A stretch of DNA of 64,000 bases from Paragonimus westermani (GCA_008508345.1 QNGE01001006.1:95101-159100), one strand, 5' to 3'; positions 11,818 through 26,500 are shown, counted from the stretch's first letter. Program-made: numbers and translations. Notes: generated by a model not told the origin, from the sequence alone.

Positions 11818-14800
11818 AAATATTAATTCATATTGTGATTACATTTCCCTGATAGCTGTGTTGATGGTGCTAGAGATGACGGTCTTCAAATGTTTGTTTG
11901 CTTTGTTGAACTTTCTTGAGTAAAGGAATTCTGGTACGTTCAAGGAACGATTGCTTGATGGTCGGTATAGCTGTGCCTTTTCAAGGCTACTGTTTGAAAG
12001 CTCAGTTTTTCTACGAAAACCTACATCAGTGGGTCTGGCGATGTCGGAAACACCCACTTAACTTTTTTTGCTGGGAATGTTTGTCATTCTGTTAGGCTGA
12101 CCTACACAGAGGCATCTTTTTACTGAATAAAGTATTGGCATGCATGGAAAGTGGTAAATGTTGTAGGAATAACTGACGAACTAGCGCGTCATCCGACGAT
12201 CGACCAACCACAATTTATATTAACCGCCTTGTCGATTGGAAAAGTTTTCACTTCTAAATATTCGCTTCCATCGTTTTTTTGGTCTGGGTTGCACGCCTTA
12301 GTAGCATCATTTCAAGATGTTTTTATACTTCCAGTGGACCTTGGTTGATAACCAACCCAATGTCTCTTATACACTGGTGACGCGCAGTACCTCGACGAAG
12401 TGTGTGAACATCATTTAAGACAAAGTGATGAAGATGAGTCTGTAACATCGCTTCAATCATTTGGATCCACCTTGTAGGTTCATTGTTACACAGTTCGAGT
12501 AGGCGTGTGCCAGTTAGTCAAATCATAGAAATTCATGTTCTGTGGATTGTCGCCTGAGAGTGACAATAGCAAAACATATCAGATGTAGGATCATAATTGG
12601 ACTGATAAAATAATACTGGTGGTCTTTCTAAGCTTATATGTCGTGAAATTTCATACGTCTATTTTTGGTGGAATGTTATGGCCGGTCGGTGAATCAGCGT
12701 AGCTATTGTAGCAAGTCATTAGCCATATGGTGTGTCGAATTTCTTGATAGAAATACTATTGGTCGCAGTAGAACGTCATCCGTTGTAATTCTAGTTGTCA
12801 CTAAACCTGAACAATAGTTGCATCATCCGGCTGCATTTTCAACACTTCAGCTTGCTTATCTCACTCATTATTGCTGTTTTTTGACACAATGCTAGTACAG
12901 TTTGTTAGTTTCATAGTGCGGTTAACATTGTCTAGGATATAAAAGTTGTGGTGCTGGACGGCTGATTTTTAGTCCGTGAATCTGCTTTGTCCATGATCGT
13001 CGCCGTTCTTCGCACGTCGGGATTAGCACAAAAGTGTTGTCAACTTATCTAAGGTTGTTCAGCTTTGTCTTGTCGCCGCTGGTGAGAGTATTGGTCCGTT
13101 AGTTGATGGTTCAGACTAGGACGATAATTTGTTATATGTCGGGAACCCATTGATAACCTGTGAAATTTCAATAAGAACTCCAAAGCCTACGCTGTCTAGA
13201 GGTTTAACCGAACGACAACGATACCTAATTGACAGCCCAAAACATCCTATTACTAATGATAAGCAGTTACCAAGCAAACTGAAAAGCGTTAACATAAGAG
13301 ACGAAGACACTAATTTTGTCTGAAGTCACAACACTATTCGCCTCCATTGGTTTCAGTCAAAGGAACATTGCAACGACTACTAGGGGAGAAGCTGCGACCA
13401 AATTCGTTCCTGAAAACAGCAAACATACGCAACCTCAAGTTACTCTGCGTATTCAAATAGTTCAGATTTGACATATGAATTCGTGAAAAGTTCAAACAAA
13501 CTCTAATAGGTTTATGCTTACCAAGACTCATCATCGAAGGTGTCTAGCTTGGGCGGAAGAAGTGTGCTGCTTGCAATCGAACCAAAAACGTGGCTATGAT
13601 GTTTTGCTGATGGGTACGTAGCCGTTAAAGGTTTTGCGTTAAAAATTATATACAAGCTATCCAAGCACACTTTTAACGATGGAAAATTCGTCACGATGAT
13701 CGAAAACTAAAACGCTGCTGTTTGTGGAACTGCTTACCAACTCAGGACCGGATTGAACGCCGGATACCTCGTTCCACCGAAAAATGACAGGTGGGAACCG
13801 ACTTTCCCATCTGCAATGACCAGCACGCCATAAACGGAACTGCATTCTAACTCTGTTTATAAGGGCAGAAACACAATGCAATGCCGAATAGTTTCAGCGG
13901 CTACCCGCGAGTATTTGTTGAAGAGAGTCTGCAGTAGAATGAGAGAAAATCGAAATGTTTGGAAACGTCAAAAAATGTAGCAGACCAAATGCATATAGAA
14001 ACCATGCCACACATGATGGCAAGATTTCTACTATCGCATTACATCCTGTTATCAGAGAAACCAACGACGATCTTCAGAGGAATAGTGTGCAAACTAACGG
14101 AATGATACAGACTCATGAGTGAAAAAAAGCTGAGTGTAAAACAGAATGTGTCAACTGCCAAACGGATTACGTCAGTCATAGTAGACGACAAGTAGCCCAC
14201 GAACACTGTCAAACACTATCAAACAGTATGATGTAGAATTTGTGACTATACTGGGCACATAGTGTCTCGTAGTGAGCTACCAAATCTGGAGAATCATACA
14301 GTGGCGGGATAAACAGTAATAAGTAATCTCAAGTTTTTTGAAAACAAACAGTACTCACGATTTCTATTTGGCCACAAGCATTTAGCTTTTTGGATGACTT
14401 GTTCGTTCCTGAGTTCCACGACCTTGTGCCAAGTAGCTCGGTTGTTCAAGTCTCACGCGCATTTAAACAACTTGTTTTTGTTACTACCTCTAATAAGCAA
14501 ATGTCACGTAGCAGCAGATCGCCGTTTCTCAATCGACCACAAGCAGCAGCTTGCACGTTAGCTCTGAGTTGTGGAATTTTCTCGTATCAGACAACCCCTC
14601 CAATCCAATCGCATTGCCTCGTTTCACTTTTGTTAGGCTTGCTCACTTCTCGTTCTTGATGGATCCTCATGGTTCGTATCACAGACCCTCTATTCTGGTA
14701 AAATCCGCTCTCTTAGGTTTACAAGATATCAGCCCTTCTGTACTCTTTCCAAACCAATACTGCAACATCCGTGATGCTTTCTCACCGCATAACGTACCTG

Positions 14801-15399
14801 TTGTCTGCGTTTCTCAAGAACACACTGAAGTCACTCCTTACTTCCTAGTTTAAGGCCTGTAAGTTATCGAGCTCTGCGATCATAATACGCTTTTCGTTTC
14901 ATTATGTTTCGTTGTAGCTTCTGTCGAACGTTTGAAACACCCAATATCTTGTAGCGCAACAGTTCAGATTCAACTGGCAATTTTGTCCGCCTCTTTCACT
15001 CAAATGTTCACTGTGTTACACTGCATTTAAAAATCTCATTTAGCACTTTTTTGCTAGAAGTATTAGATACGGCTATTCCCCCTGAATTTTAGTTAATCTG
15101 TAGCCATTTCTTAGCAGCCCTCACTACAGCATTTGCCTGTCCTTTTGACTAACTGTGTCAAGGACTGTGTGTTCAAAGCCAAAACTCCCGTTTATCAACA
15201 GATATCTCGAACTCCACGCACACGAAATGAATTTCATTATAAGGGAAAAATACCCCTCGTATGCCTTGGAGAATGAAATATCCGTGCAGCCCGTTGACGA
15301 TCGCACTTATGATGATACTGTTTAGCCAACCAGTTTCATAATGTTTCGAAGAATAGTCTCTCGTAACTATGTATGGTTTGCAGCTATATCATCTTCAGT
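11818..15399. other. Unrecognised intergenic sequence
   Basis: Only short ORFs. Two overlapping plus-strand ORFs at 14390-14853 are open in different frames but show no motif I recognise. Confidence 0.55.
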
Positions 15400-16375
15400 A
15401 GCACAAATCAGCTTTTGAAGTACATAATCCTTTTCCGTCGTATCCTGGAGCTTTACCATCTGAACTCAAAATCACCCGTCAGAGCGCCGAGTACATCGGC
15501 GTCAATGAGAATACCAATGATAACCGGGCCGGTAGACTAGCTCACAGTCGTATTTTTTAGCCTGATCATCATCGGTTGTACACGCCAAGTTGCGGCACTC
15601 AGCGGCTACTTCATTGTTTCCAACAGAGGTCCGCGGTCAGTGTACCTCATTGCGTTTTTTCCAATGTGTAGGTGTTGAAGCGCTCCAGGGCAGAAATCAC
15701 TACCAAAATTTCTTTCTCGAACTGCGCACAGTTTTGTTTCGCAGTGGAAAGACTCCACCTTCTACAGTCTATCGGCAGCCCTCGTGGCAATAGCACAAAC
15801 GTAAGGTCGAACTGACTGCTATCACAGTGAATTACCGGAGGAAGCTTGGGAATATAACACACTACTACAGGAACTGTCAAAATTACCACTTTTATCCGGT
15901 CAAAAGCTGACTGATGGATGTCAGTCTCTATCCATGCGACTCCTGTCGTGTAAGTGTCCGAATTGAACGGATCATTCCGGTCAATTTTGGGAGGAACCAA
16001 CTGAAGTAGTTAGTCATATAAATTAGGCTCAGAAATGTTTTTGCATTCCCGGGAGACGACATATTCTGGATGGCCTTCATCTTATCTAGATCAACTTTGT
16101 GCCCTTCAGTAGGTGGCCAAGATACGTCACTTCCGTTGCCCAAAAGTTTACCTTACCCTGCAAAACGCTTCTCCTCGCGACATACATCGCTGTGGAATAC
16201 GTTCAAGATTCCGGTGGTGCTCCGTATTCGTTTATTTATTACCACATCTCTCGTGACAAAAATTAACCTTTTGAGTTTATCGAACGCATGAATTAGACGT
16301 TTCTGAAACATTTCGGCCGATACATACATCATTAGCACTGGACAAAGCATTATCTACGAAAACATCAAACTAGCA
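15400..16375 (-). pseudogene. Ty3/gypsy pol remnant: reverse transcriptase end, RNase H and spacer
   Basis: Read on the minus strand in several frames. The piece at 16350-16153 has SAEMFQKRLIHAFDKL, the RT finger/palm entry, then FVTRDVVI where intact elements carry a YVDD box, so one catalytic Asp is replaced. The piece at 16143-15928 has the RT thumb/connection (HKVDLDKMKAIQNMSSPGN, TNYFSWFLPKLTGM). The piece at 16000-15647 has RNase H (VIHCDSSQFDLTFVLLPRG, NCAQFEKEILVVISALERFN). In another frame YTDRGPLLETMK is followed by a stop, then PLSAATWRVQP and KYDCELVYRPG. A spacer-like LQDTTEKDYVLQKLI near 15440 is the last recognisable part. At least three frameshifts, internal stops and the lost Asp mark it as dead. 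No integrase or LTR adjoins it. Confidence 0.88.
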
Positions 16376-19300
16376 ACCGTGAGTCAGCAAAAATCCAGGA
16401 TTTGAGAGGCTGTAAGCAACTTCATATGCAAATACCGTCACAACCGAATGCAACAAACAGGAATAAATTGGGTTGTTGGTCAAGAGAGGGCTTAACATAA
16501 CTCTCACACAGAAGGGGAAAAATTATAAAGCAGCTTGTGCAGCCGAAGGAAAGAAATCAACCATTCAGAATTGGCATGAAATTTTGCCAACCACCCAAAG
16601 TGGCAAATCATCCTCCGTGTCAAGTGTGCACTAGCTGCATGGATTAGACAATCCGGTCTTAGACCAAACGCTGAAGAGGGTTGGACAGTAGTTAATCAAA
16701 ATTCACGTTTAATAGAACCGGGATTTAAGCAATCAAAATTCCACTGCATTATCAAAGGACAACTCACTTTTGTTTGTAGGTACTGGCGTCCATCAAACTC
16801 CATCAGATTCCACGCACTGATGATATTACCTCGCCTGGTGATAGAATGTCTGCATTTGCAAGGCCAAGGTCGTCAAGAGTCAGAATACTCAAATAGAGAT
16901 TCGATCTACAGACTTATACGCCAGCTCACAGCCGTAAGTTTACAGCACAATCCGCATATTTCGCAAACTTCGAAATGTGATGTACAGGGAGTCCCTTGTT
17001 ATTCCTATAAGATGCATCAATTGTTTAATTTATTGTCTAAATGTAACATGCTGAAACGATGCTGATTGAAATGCATTGTTCGAATCGTCTTTCAATTTCG
17101 CTCATAGTTTCTTTAGCAAGATCACTATTGTCACAAGAACCGTCGCAAGCCCGAATTGTTTTCTATTAATCATCAGTACTAAAATCGGGGAAACTGACGC
17201 CACGATATCATCAAGCGTTTTTTCTGTGCTCCACCTCACATCTGTGTGACGTCTTCCCTTGTGAGCGGGGAACGAGCATTCTAACTGTGTTGCATGTTTG
17301 ATTGCATCATTAACACATGTTGAACTTTTCTACGTCAAGATGTAATTCAAATATGTTGTTTTGCGCTGTGAATAGCAAATAAACTTTGTTCTAGGATAAC
17401 CATTCTTGGAACACATCTTGAGATTAAATGGATGAACTGATGACTATGTTCTGACAGACTGCCATTTTGTTTTATCCGGTTTTTATTTGGGGTCCATAAC
17501 GTTTTTTACCATCCGATAGTTCTAAGCAATACCGGAACATGGTGGATTCTTAAACTGTACTTTGAATGAACCGAGGCCTCTGTTTCAGACTCTCGTATGA
17601 ACTGTTCAAACGTTAGATTGAATGCGACAAGTAACAAACAAATATGGCAGGGGTTGTCTGGATAGAGAAATGTGCACGGTACAACATCACTTTGTACTTG
17701 TATTTGTGTTCTACTTTTCATATTGTATTTGAGGGCTGTTGGCTTCATCTTTGCTCACTTAGGTCAATCCAACAGGCATGCCAACTACCACAGTTGCATT
17801 TGCTTAGTCAGTATAAAAATACCTGTCGAATTCAGATCAAAGTTTGGTCGGCTTAACCAAATCGAGTTCAAGTCTACCTAATGATTTCGCAACCGTCCTC
17901 CTGTAAAAGGCACAAATAGAAGCATGCATTTAGAAAACGCAGTAATCACATTATTAAAACCAGACTGGCCATACAATTCACACGGCCTCTTATATATACA
18001 CGTATAGGTTAAACACCTCAACAGAGTGATGACAAATAACTTTTCATGGCCACTTTTAAGGTTATACCCGTGGCCGACGTCCTTTCGTTTTCGATCAAGA
18101 CAATCCGGGTGGCAGGAATGCATGTCGCAGTATATCGACTCACAACGATACTCTGCCATACACTTCTGAGTTGAATAAAGAATAGACTTAATCCTTTCAG
18201 GTACAACACGCAAACTGAAGATTTCTGCGGCGGTGTTCTCGGTCCTTCATACATAACCTATTGTAGAAAAACACATTGAGAATAACACAACGTTAAAAGC
18301 AAGTTGTAATACTCTACGTCTCAACCACTCCGGGTAGCCTTCCTCAGAGGTGTTGTCAGGAGTGTTGTAACCTAATTAAACTACTTAGAATTTGGCCAGG
18401 TTAGAAAAAGAGACTATACAGACAAAATGGGTCAATAAAACTTCAAACATGACAATGTATTGAGTCTGGGCTTTTGTGAACATATTCAGTGAGGTTGAAA
18501 TAGGAGTCAATTGGCTAACGTTCGGAGGCAGTGCATTTCCTTAGATTGCCACAGAAGCAGCGCTATTGTCGTGACTTGCTCATAGTGTGCCAGAACAAAC
18601 AGGCCGATCCGTCTGACTTTTATGTGTCACGGTAATGATTGTGCAGCTGAAAAAAGTCAGGTGATTGGACTAGGCAAAACGTTTCGAATGTGTGTGGATC
18701 AGTAGACAGAAGTAACCATACGGAGAAGAAACTGACGCTATTCACATTTTTCGCAGAGTAAGAACAGTAGGTAGTTTCAAGAACGAGGAGTTCATTGTCG
18801 TCTGAAATGAGGCTTTGTGTACAACTGTTTGAGGGGTTGCCCGAGCCCCGCTATTTGTCATAAGATGTTCGACGACACGTAGTAGAATGTTTAAGTGATT
18901 GATAGACACTGGGACGTTTACTATACTACTTATAGTGTGATGAGTAGTAACGTTCAAATAGGTTGGAGAACTGCATGGAGTAACTAGAGCTTCATAGTCT
19001 GTATACCGTAGAATGAGGAAAGAGACAGCCACTTGGTCGTAGGCTTTCAGTATCAGTATGCAGAAATCATTGGAATTCCGGATAGGCAAGTAAAGCTAAC
19101 TGAATTGAATTAAAATAGTTTAATCTGTGGGATGTTTGGAAAATTGTTAGTAGGATAACGTAAATGGAAATGATGTACGTGCCCCGTCAGCTGCTGAGTG
19201 AGCGGTCACGTATGACGGCGGTGTGTATGCTTAATCATATCACATTTCGAAGTGCATGTGGCACTCCAACTAGGGGTCAACGAATGCAACGAAAATTCAT

Positions 19301-22300
19301 CAACAAGAAAGACATTCACTGTGGATAATAAGATTGTAAGCTTTACCGTTCGTTTATCAAACGCAGTCAGTCGTGAGGGTTTAGTGCTCGTACCAAAAAA
19401 TTTAGAAATTTTTGTAAGTTATAGCAACCAGAAGGGCATTTTCTGGTGTACTTCCAGATAAATTGTGTGTAGAATGTCACTACTGACCTGTGAGTATGAT
19501 ATTCTTATTAGTAGCCAAGTGCAAACATTACTCCATGGCAAAGTTACAAGTCATTAAAATGTGTCTGAAAGCTGCTACGAACTCAACACTATTTATAATA
19601 ACTTTCGAATAAACCATAAACATCAACGCATGTGTAGGTTGAATGGTAGAAACGCTAGGGATTGGTAGTTGTGCCAATAACGAGCACCACGCGGAACATT
19701 TTCTCTTCATACTTACTATCAAACGAAAGAAAAGATGTTTTCATTATGTATCGTCACAATTCTCTGTGTTTGATACAAACTAGATCGCGCTGGGAGACTG
19801 GGTGCTATCAGTGGATCCGGATAAAAAGGTGCTCAAAGAAAGTAAGATGTAAACCTGTTCCCAGATTTAGACGCACAGAAGATTATATATATATGCATAT
19901 AGAGTGGTGAGCGCTAGCCTAGTGTGAAGATGATGACGGGAAGTCATTGGGGTGAAAAAGTACCGTCTACGTTGGTGCCTATTAAGCAACATTCGTGACT
20001 AATTAGATGAACAGCGCTGTAGTGAAAAGACGAAATACGCTCTGTTTCGGTTGCAAATAGCAGATGATGTTAACAGCTGCATTTATCGAACGTTATGTTA
20101 CCATGTCCGAAAGAAGAACATCGAACACAAATAGCTTGTCATACAGTATGTGCTGACCACAAATCCTTCGGATTACCAACATGGCATTATTGGACCAAAA
20201 GGAGAGAGTGTTCAACTTTTAAATCAATTCCTAATATTTTTGGACGAAAAGTCCTATGATTGGTTTGATTAAAGAACTGAGAAAAACGATTGGGTTGTAA
20301 TTCACTACTGACAAGCTCTCATTTAATTCATTTCAAGTTGTACACTGAACAAACGATCTAGAAGAACAATAAAGTATTTCGGTTTCCACCAGGTTTCTAG
20401 GGGATAGATGTTTTGCGGAATATCCACATTTTTCTTGAGTACTACTTTTGCGCTTGTGCTGGATGAAGAGTGATATAGCCTATCCTGAATACACAGTGAA
20501 TTTTGGCTGCAATTTTCACAATGTATGGGTCGCTATGAACAAAGTAGATGGTAAAAAACCCAACGAAGTTTTTTCACTAAAAACAGAGTTTGAAATGCTA
20601 TGCGAATTGTAACTTTCGTTTCTAGTGGAATTTGCCAGACGTTCCGACGAATCCTCCTCAGTAATGCACTTACGTGGCTCGAGAGTAAATGCAACGTAGA
20701 ATAGACTTCTGAACAAGGAATGGGGAGTACGTTCGTATTCAATAGGCTTTCCGACAGTTATCAAAAAAGTAACCGGAAAACCAAGACACCTGGCTACCCA
20801 GCAGGTTCGGCAGCGTTTCTTGATCAAATGACCCTAAAACAATTGGGAGAACAAAAGGGTCCATTTTAGAAAACGGATTGGATTCACTATTGTCCTGAGG
20901 TTCACAATGCAAGCTACTTTTTTCTCTTCTATTTGTGCCATTTTAATGAGCTGAGACAACCAGACTACGTGGTGGATGGACGCATAAACAGGTGCGTTTT
21001 TTGGGGCAATTTAATCTGTTTTTGGTTGAGAGATTAGTAAGTTTGGTCGGGTTTATCCAAAATCTTTCTCAGTTTTTGCCGATTTCTCAGACCTGGATAT
21101 AGAAACCTGCGTCTGGATTATGACTGGAGTATGGAATTTTTCAAAACTCAAGAGGCTTTGGAGCCCCAATGTATACTCATACACCTCTTGGCGTGAGCTA
21201 CTAATTTACGTCCAGAGACCTTACGATTTTTATTCAGTATAAGATCAACTCATACTCATTTACATTCCTGTCGACGTACTAGGTCTTTCAGAAGTGAATT
21301 TACTCCCCATAATCTAATCTCAAATGTTTCTATTCCAGTTTCTTTGCTCGTTTCTTTCCAGTACAGGGTCACTAGCACAGCACAACTAGTGAGTAGGTTC
21401 ATCTTGACGTGCTCTACAAATTTAAAAGCTACCCGCTTGACCCATATACCCGTATGTGTTAGTGTAATTCTCAGTGACAGGCCTGTCTAATCCAAACGTC
21501 ATCACTAACGGTTTTCTGAAGCAGGAATAAACGTGTATTTTCAAAGTTAATTTTTTCACAACATTCAGAAGATGTAAAAGAACGAAAAGTTGCAAAAAAA
21601 GATGAGGATATTTTGACATTAGGATATTCGTTGTTAGACTGACCACTCTGTCGTATTACGCTTATCACGAAGACACTGTTGTACGTCACATTAATGTAAG
21701 CCCCCCTTTGAATGTGGTTAATGGAATGAAGCAAATCACGAGATGAGTGACTCGTTCAAAACTGTTAACACGGAAGTAATAACGCAATACGGCGTTCGCT
21801 TTAATGTCAGCATAAGAAACAGCAAATTTTGGAACGCAAACTGAGCTTATGGAGGCAAACTTATTAATAGGTACGACACATCTGCTTCATTTGAGAGCAT
21901 TTACAGAAAGCGAATCAAGTCGAACGTGAAACAAGTGTTCTGTGCTGTTTGTAGTTGTCTGTATATTGATGGGTTCGTTAAAACAGAATGACAGTTGTAT
22001 ACACGTTGGTTTCTTCTTTACTCGGGACTCAAGGCTTTGAGCAGTTTATAATTTTAAAGGAAGTGTGAATAAATTGGAATAAAAGATACTTTGGCGAAAA
22101 CCAGTGAATTGCAGCCTCGTCATTATAAAACACAGAATCATTATAAACGAGTGTGTTTAGCTACTGGCAAGAATGGTTAGTCTGGATGGCTAGAAGGTTG
22201 TGTTGTGGGTCACTTTTTCGGTAGGTATCGATATGATAAGGTTTTCAAAACTTCTCCTATCTCATCTTGCAATCGTACTATCACATGGACAGTTTCTGAC

Positions 22301-22640
22301 TGCAAAAGTTATAAACCCGATAGGTTCTTTTCACTGTGACCACTTTTTTTTAGTATGGCGGGTGTGTTAATTAGTGTACCGTATATGCCAGGGATTTAGA
22401 GGGCAGTATTGTGTTTTCAGTTATTTTCACACTTTAAGAACTGACCAAAAATTATTGGCCACCTCGAATAGGAAGCGCGCCGCGAAGTGTTTTTAATAAA
22501 ACACAGATTGTAAAGCAACGGTACGTTTGCACTGTATGTTTGTGGTATTTGTCATAACAAAGTTAGTGAAACATTACAGCTGTTTGTCTCATACGAGTAT
22601 CCTTGCATTTACAAAAAACAGTCGACTAAATCGCTCAGGA
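16376..22640. other. Unrecognised intergenic sequence downstream of the SLC38A9-like gene
   Basis: About 6.3 kb with short ORFs only. A Cys-rich ORF at 17878-18213 (-) and one at 18742-19089 (-) were examined and match nothing I know. The end nearest 22.6 kb may hold the transporter's 3' UTR. Confidence 0.5.
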
Positions 22641-22646
22641 TTTATT
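22641..22646 (-). promoter_or_regulatory. Candidate polyadenylation signal of the SLC38A9-like gene
   Basis: An AATAAA hexamer on the minus strand lies about 525 bases past the stop codon. It is the first exact hexamer I noticed downstream in that orientation. Hexamers of this kind are frequent by chance in AT-rich DNA. Confidence 0.25.
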
Positions 22647-23170
22647 CAGACATAAGTGATTGCACTGAGTGAACTTCATTCACACCCGAAAGCAACTTTC
22701 TTGGTCACTTAAATTGCTTAGTTATTGAAACAGGAAGCAAATAAGAGCTACACAACTAAACAAGCAGTTACACGATTTTGGGCTACAGTTTGGAATCCAG
22801 GAATAAAATGAACGAAATACAAGAGACAGGCGTGTATTTGACGCTTTTGCTCACCTCCACATGACGGATGACCGGCACGGGGAGACGTATCAACACAATA
22901 ATGACAAAATGTTTTTATAGTCACAAATGACTTGAATTTTCAATCTGGCTGTGTAACGAAGTCATACAGTTTCTCTGCCGACACGACTGTTCACTGGATT
23001 ATTGGAAGTTCAACCTACGAGAAGGTCAACTGATAAATAACTACAGTAATACAGTGTTACCCGGAACCAAGCTAGTTGTTGGGGGAAACGTGTTTTTTCA
23101 AACCGTTCCATCGGGTGGCACAAGAATATGTCCCAGACTCCTTCGTGTACACGGGGATTTACTTTACTTT

Positions 23171-23516
23171 CTATCGCACAATCCAGCTCAAAATTTTGGG
23201 CTTGTCGGCTGGCAAACCGAGCAGCACAAACTGCGCGATGAAATTCAGCAGGCCAAGTAGGATAATGACGATGTAGATAGCACATCGGACCCACCATAGA
23301 ATTCGAGTGCGCTGATCCCGCCAAGTCCAAGTAATAATCGGAGCATCAGATAGCCGAAATGTAGGCTTGCCATTTTCGTATTCGAACTTGTAGTAGTCCC
23401 CTCCCTCGATTCTTGGTTCTACCCCAGTCTCGTGACCAATAGTGCGTTTGTTAAGCAGTGTGATAACAGGCGGGATAGTAAAGACGTAAATGAAACCGCA
23501 GATAGCGCCGACGAAC
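23171..23516 (-). CDS. SLC38A9: SLC38A9-like gene, last exon with stop codon
   Basis: The acceptor is CCCTCATAACAG. The first base completes Arg, then 114 codons lead to TAG at 23173-23171. The exon encodes [20 protein letters not shown], a hydrophilic loop of about 50 residues ([19 protein letters not shown] and [10 protein letters not shown] within it) and a last helix ([19 protein letters not shown]), then a short tail [10 protein letters not shown]. Vertebrate SLC38A9 has a shorter loop here (about 15 residues, from memory), so the loop appears expanded. The stop directly after the last helix is typical for the family. Confidence 0.96.
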
Positions 23517-26500
23517 CTGTTATGAGGGTGTCAGTGAAAAGTGACCGTATCCGATTAGAAGCATGTCCGACTCACCAAAAACTAATCGTAAGAAGCATGG
23601 AAACGAAATAAACGACGCATCTAAGTGCATATTAGGTTTAATAGCCTGAAAAAATGAATCATTAAGCCATCCCGTGGTATTGGAAACAAAAATTAATCTC
23701 TAAGGATAGTAAACCATTTAAAACAGGGAAAACAAAAGCATGTCCTCTATCGTAAACAATCGCTCCCGTTTATCGTAAACTTGTACGCACACAATTGCTA
23801 TGACCGTTAAAATCTGTTGAGTTGGTTTTCACTTCCATAAATTTAAGTACTAACAATAATTTATCTCTTATATGACCGTTTAACTTAGTTGTTTGATGAT
23901 CTGCTGTCACTATGTGCAACCCCTTAATGGTCTGATAGTTCTGAGTCAGCAGTGCCAATGTGTCGTCCTCTAAACTGGTCTTTACTCGGTTAGTCTGAAT
24001 CGATCCAATACGGCGTTGGGCCGTTTATGGATGCTTTTAAATCTGGTGATTGACGGGAGGTCTTTTTAATCACTTGTTTGAGAAGGGCTATTTTTAAGCG
24101 ATCCCAGCCACATCGTGCACGTTTGCAAGTTTGCAGTTCCAATAAAAAGAAGGGAAGCGTTTCAGCGCGCTAAAAATTTATGCAATAATTGTTTCAGTAA
24201 TATCATCTACAGTACACGTTTTGGATATAAGCAGCATTATAAACATCAAAAAGATATTAACCGTGACATTCGGCATCAGTTAGCTGGAGTGTACCTGATA
24301 TTAAAAAACCATGGTTCGTTCTGCCACACAGTTGAATCTACCGTTTCAGGCAAAAATACACAGGTGAGCAAAACGGGTAGAGTAATTGGTACTGCGCAGC
24401 CGGTAGGGATAAGAGTGGTATACTTTTTGAAGTAAACGCTGCTAACCGCAACGTGGGTGGTTTACGCGTTTATACAGTGTACCCTTTATAGAAGACCTTG
24501 TACAAGAACCCTTCCTCCTTAGATACCACTTTCGGGAATGGGTCGCATTTTCTTTCAAAATTTTACGATGATTAAAGGCCATTCGTCTGATTCTTCATCT
24601 TTTTGTTCGAAGTTTGTTTGCGTCTCCATTGGTTTCATAAAAACTGGAGATCGCTGTGGAACATTGGGTTATTTAATACCAGATATACACTGAATGAATA
24701 AAAGTCATCTCAAACGGGGCTGCGTATATGTAATCTAAATGCATTGTACACACTTGAAAGTCTGCGTTTCACGTTTCATATCGAATAATCGACTCCTCTT
24801 TGTTCTGTCAGGTAGTTTTCTCTCCAGGGTCACCTTCGACGTATGGTCTAGCGCACATAAAAAGCTATCCTATCTTTTTTACGGTAAGCAAAGAGGGGAT
24901 TCAACCTGGCTACGACCTGATCAACCGTCCACTGAAGGTTGAGATTACACCAATAAAGCAAAAATATGCATAACAGATTCCTAAAACCGATAGGTCATAC
25001 GTGGCACGAATGAAAGGAAATAAGGGTTGCCTGAGGTGGAAACAGGTAGTCAACGTAGACCACTGTTGAGTACTTGAAGCAAGAGCACAATCTACATTAG
25101 AAAACAGTATAGTGAATCCGTTGACAGTACTCGGTCGGGAGGATACAAATCTGTGCTGATGTGTATGGGGGTGATTAGAACTGTGTGAAATATCGTCAGT
25201 GTTTCACTGTGAGCAGCGAACAGACGGTTGACAAACTTACTGTTTTGGCGACCACTCGGTGAGATATACTCAGTATAGTGTGTTCTCATTTAAAATCAAT
25301 TAGTTCCTAGAGAACACCTATGGGAAACCACATTGCATGTTCTGAATGAGTGACTGAAAGGTTTGTGTAAGTATGATAAGACATGACCATCTAGTGTTCA
25401 CCCTGCATATACCCTAATAATAATATTATGGAATGTGAGTTCATCGCCAAAACAAAAAGAGCATACGTTGCATATATGAATGCACAATAAAGACAGGTCT
25501 GTTAAGACTCAATTATTTGACACTGTCACTAGAGGTAGGTACATCCCTGAAATCACCTGGGCTGAAGAATTCCCGGAAGTAGAGACCTACGTAAGTTTTT
25601 TACAGTGGGACATCGTTTTTCAATATACCATCGGTTTCAATTTCAACGGGATGAAGTACCCTAAATGAGGGTTCTTTATGCTCTGAACACTTGGAAGTCA
25701 ATGTGCTTCCTGAAAAGTGCAGCCAACTCTGAGCATGAGTTACACACCTATCAAATCTTGTTCAAAATGGAAGTGATATACTAACTTCTTTCGCCAACTT
25801 TCTAGTACGAAGTTTCACTCAATTTTTAACAAGTTTAATACTTAGCTACAATCGGAATACAATACGAATGTCGAAGCTGCAATAGATCAGCAGCACAGAA
25901 ATCGTTTACTGACGGTGAGAAATTCACGCAACATGAATTCACATGTGTTACGTAGCTTCATAATTACCTTCTGAATATATTCAATAGGATTTTCATTGAA
26001 ACAATCATGCACTACTGATGAAATGTTGTAAGAGGTTGCTTCTTCCCATCTCTTCTGTCGTTTTACACACTTGACATGCCCTACTCACCAGCTATATACT
26101 CCTTAAAAGTTGTTTGCTTTGGTGCCTCGGCACTTCGCTAGTTGGCAGGTTGATTTCAACATGAGTTTAGTGGTCTTTTTCTGGAAAATTGCTCCTCAAC
26201 CTATCCACTTATAGGCTCACGTGATTCTCTCATAAGCTTTCAGCTTCATGCGTAATTATTCGTTTTGTTCCTGAAATATCAGAAATCTGAAATGAGTGTC
26301 TTATATTTTGTCCACAGTTATTCGCACACAACATTCCGGTCTACGTGATCATTATTCCAAAGTGTTCAGAAGCTTGCGACAAATTATCAAACATCATCCG
26401 ATATATTTAAACATAGCTCGTTTTTACAAACGATATCTATTAAATTCATTTTCATTCCATTCTATTCAGGAAACCATATATACAAATTATCCATGTGCCC

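Noticed and set aside
14390..14853. Overlapping plus-strand ORFs as a candidate gene
   Set aside because: No motif, no consistent frame and no splice signals that I could support.
17878..18213. Cys-rich minus-strand ORF that looked like an EGF-type fragment
   Set aside because: The cysteine spacing does not fit a known domain, and no clear splice sites or repeats flank it.
24115..24435. ORF with KNLCNNCFS resembling a BEL/Pao gag zinc knuckle
   Set aside because: Only the first two cysteines are present. The following His/Cys ligands are missing and no other gag motif is nearby.
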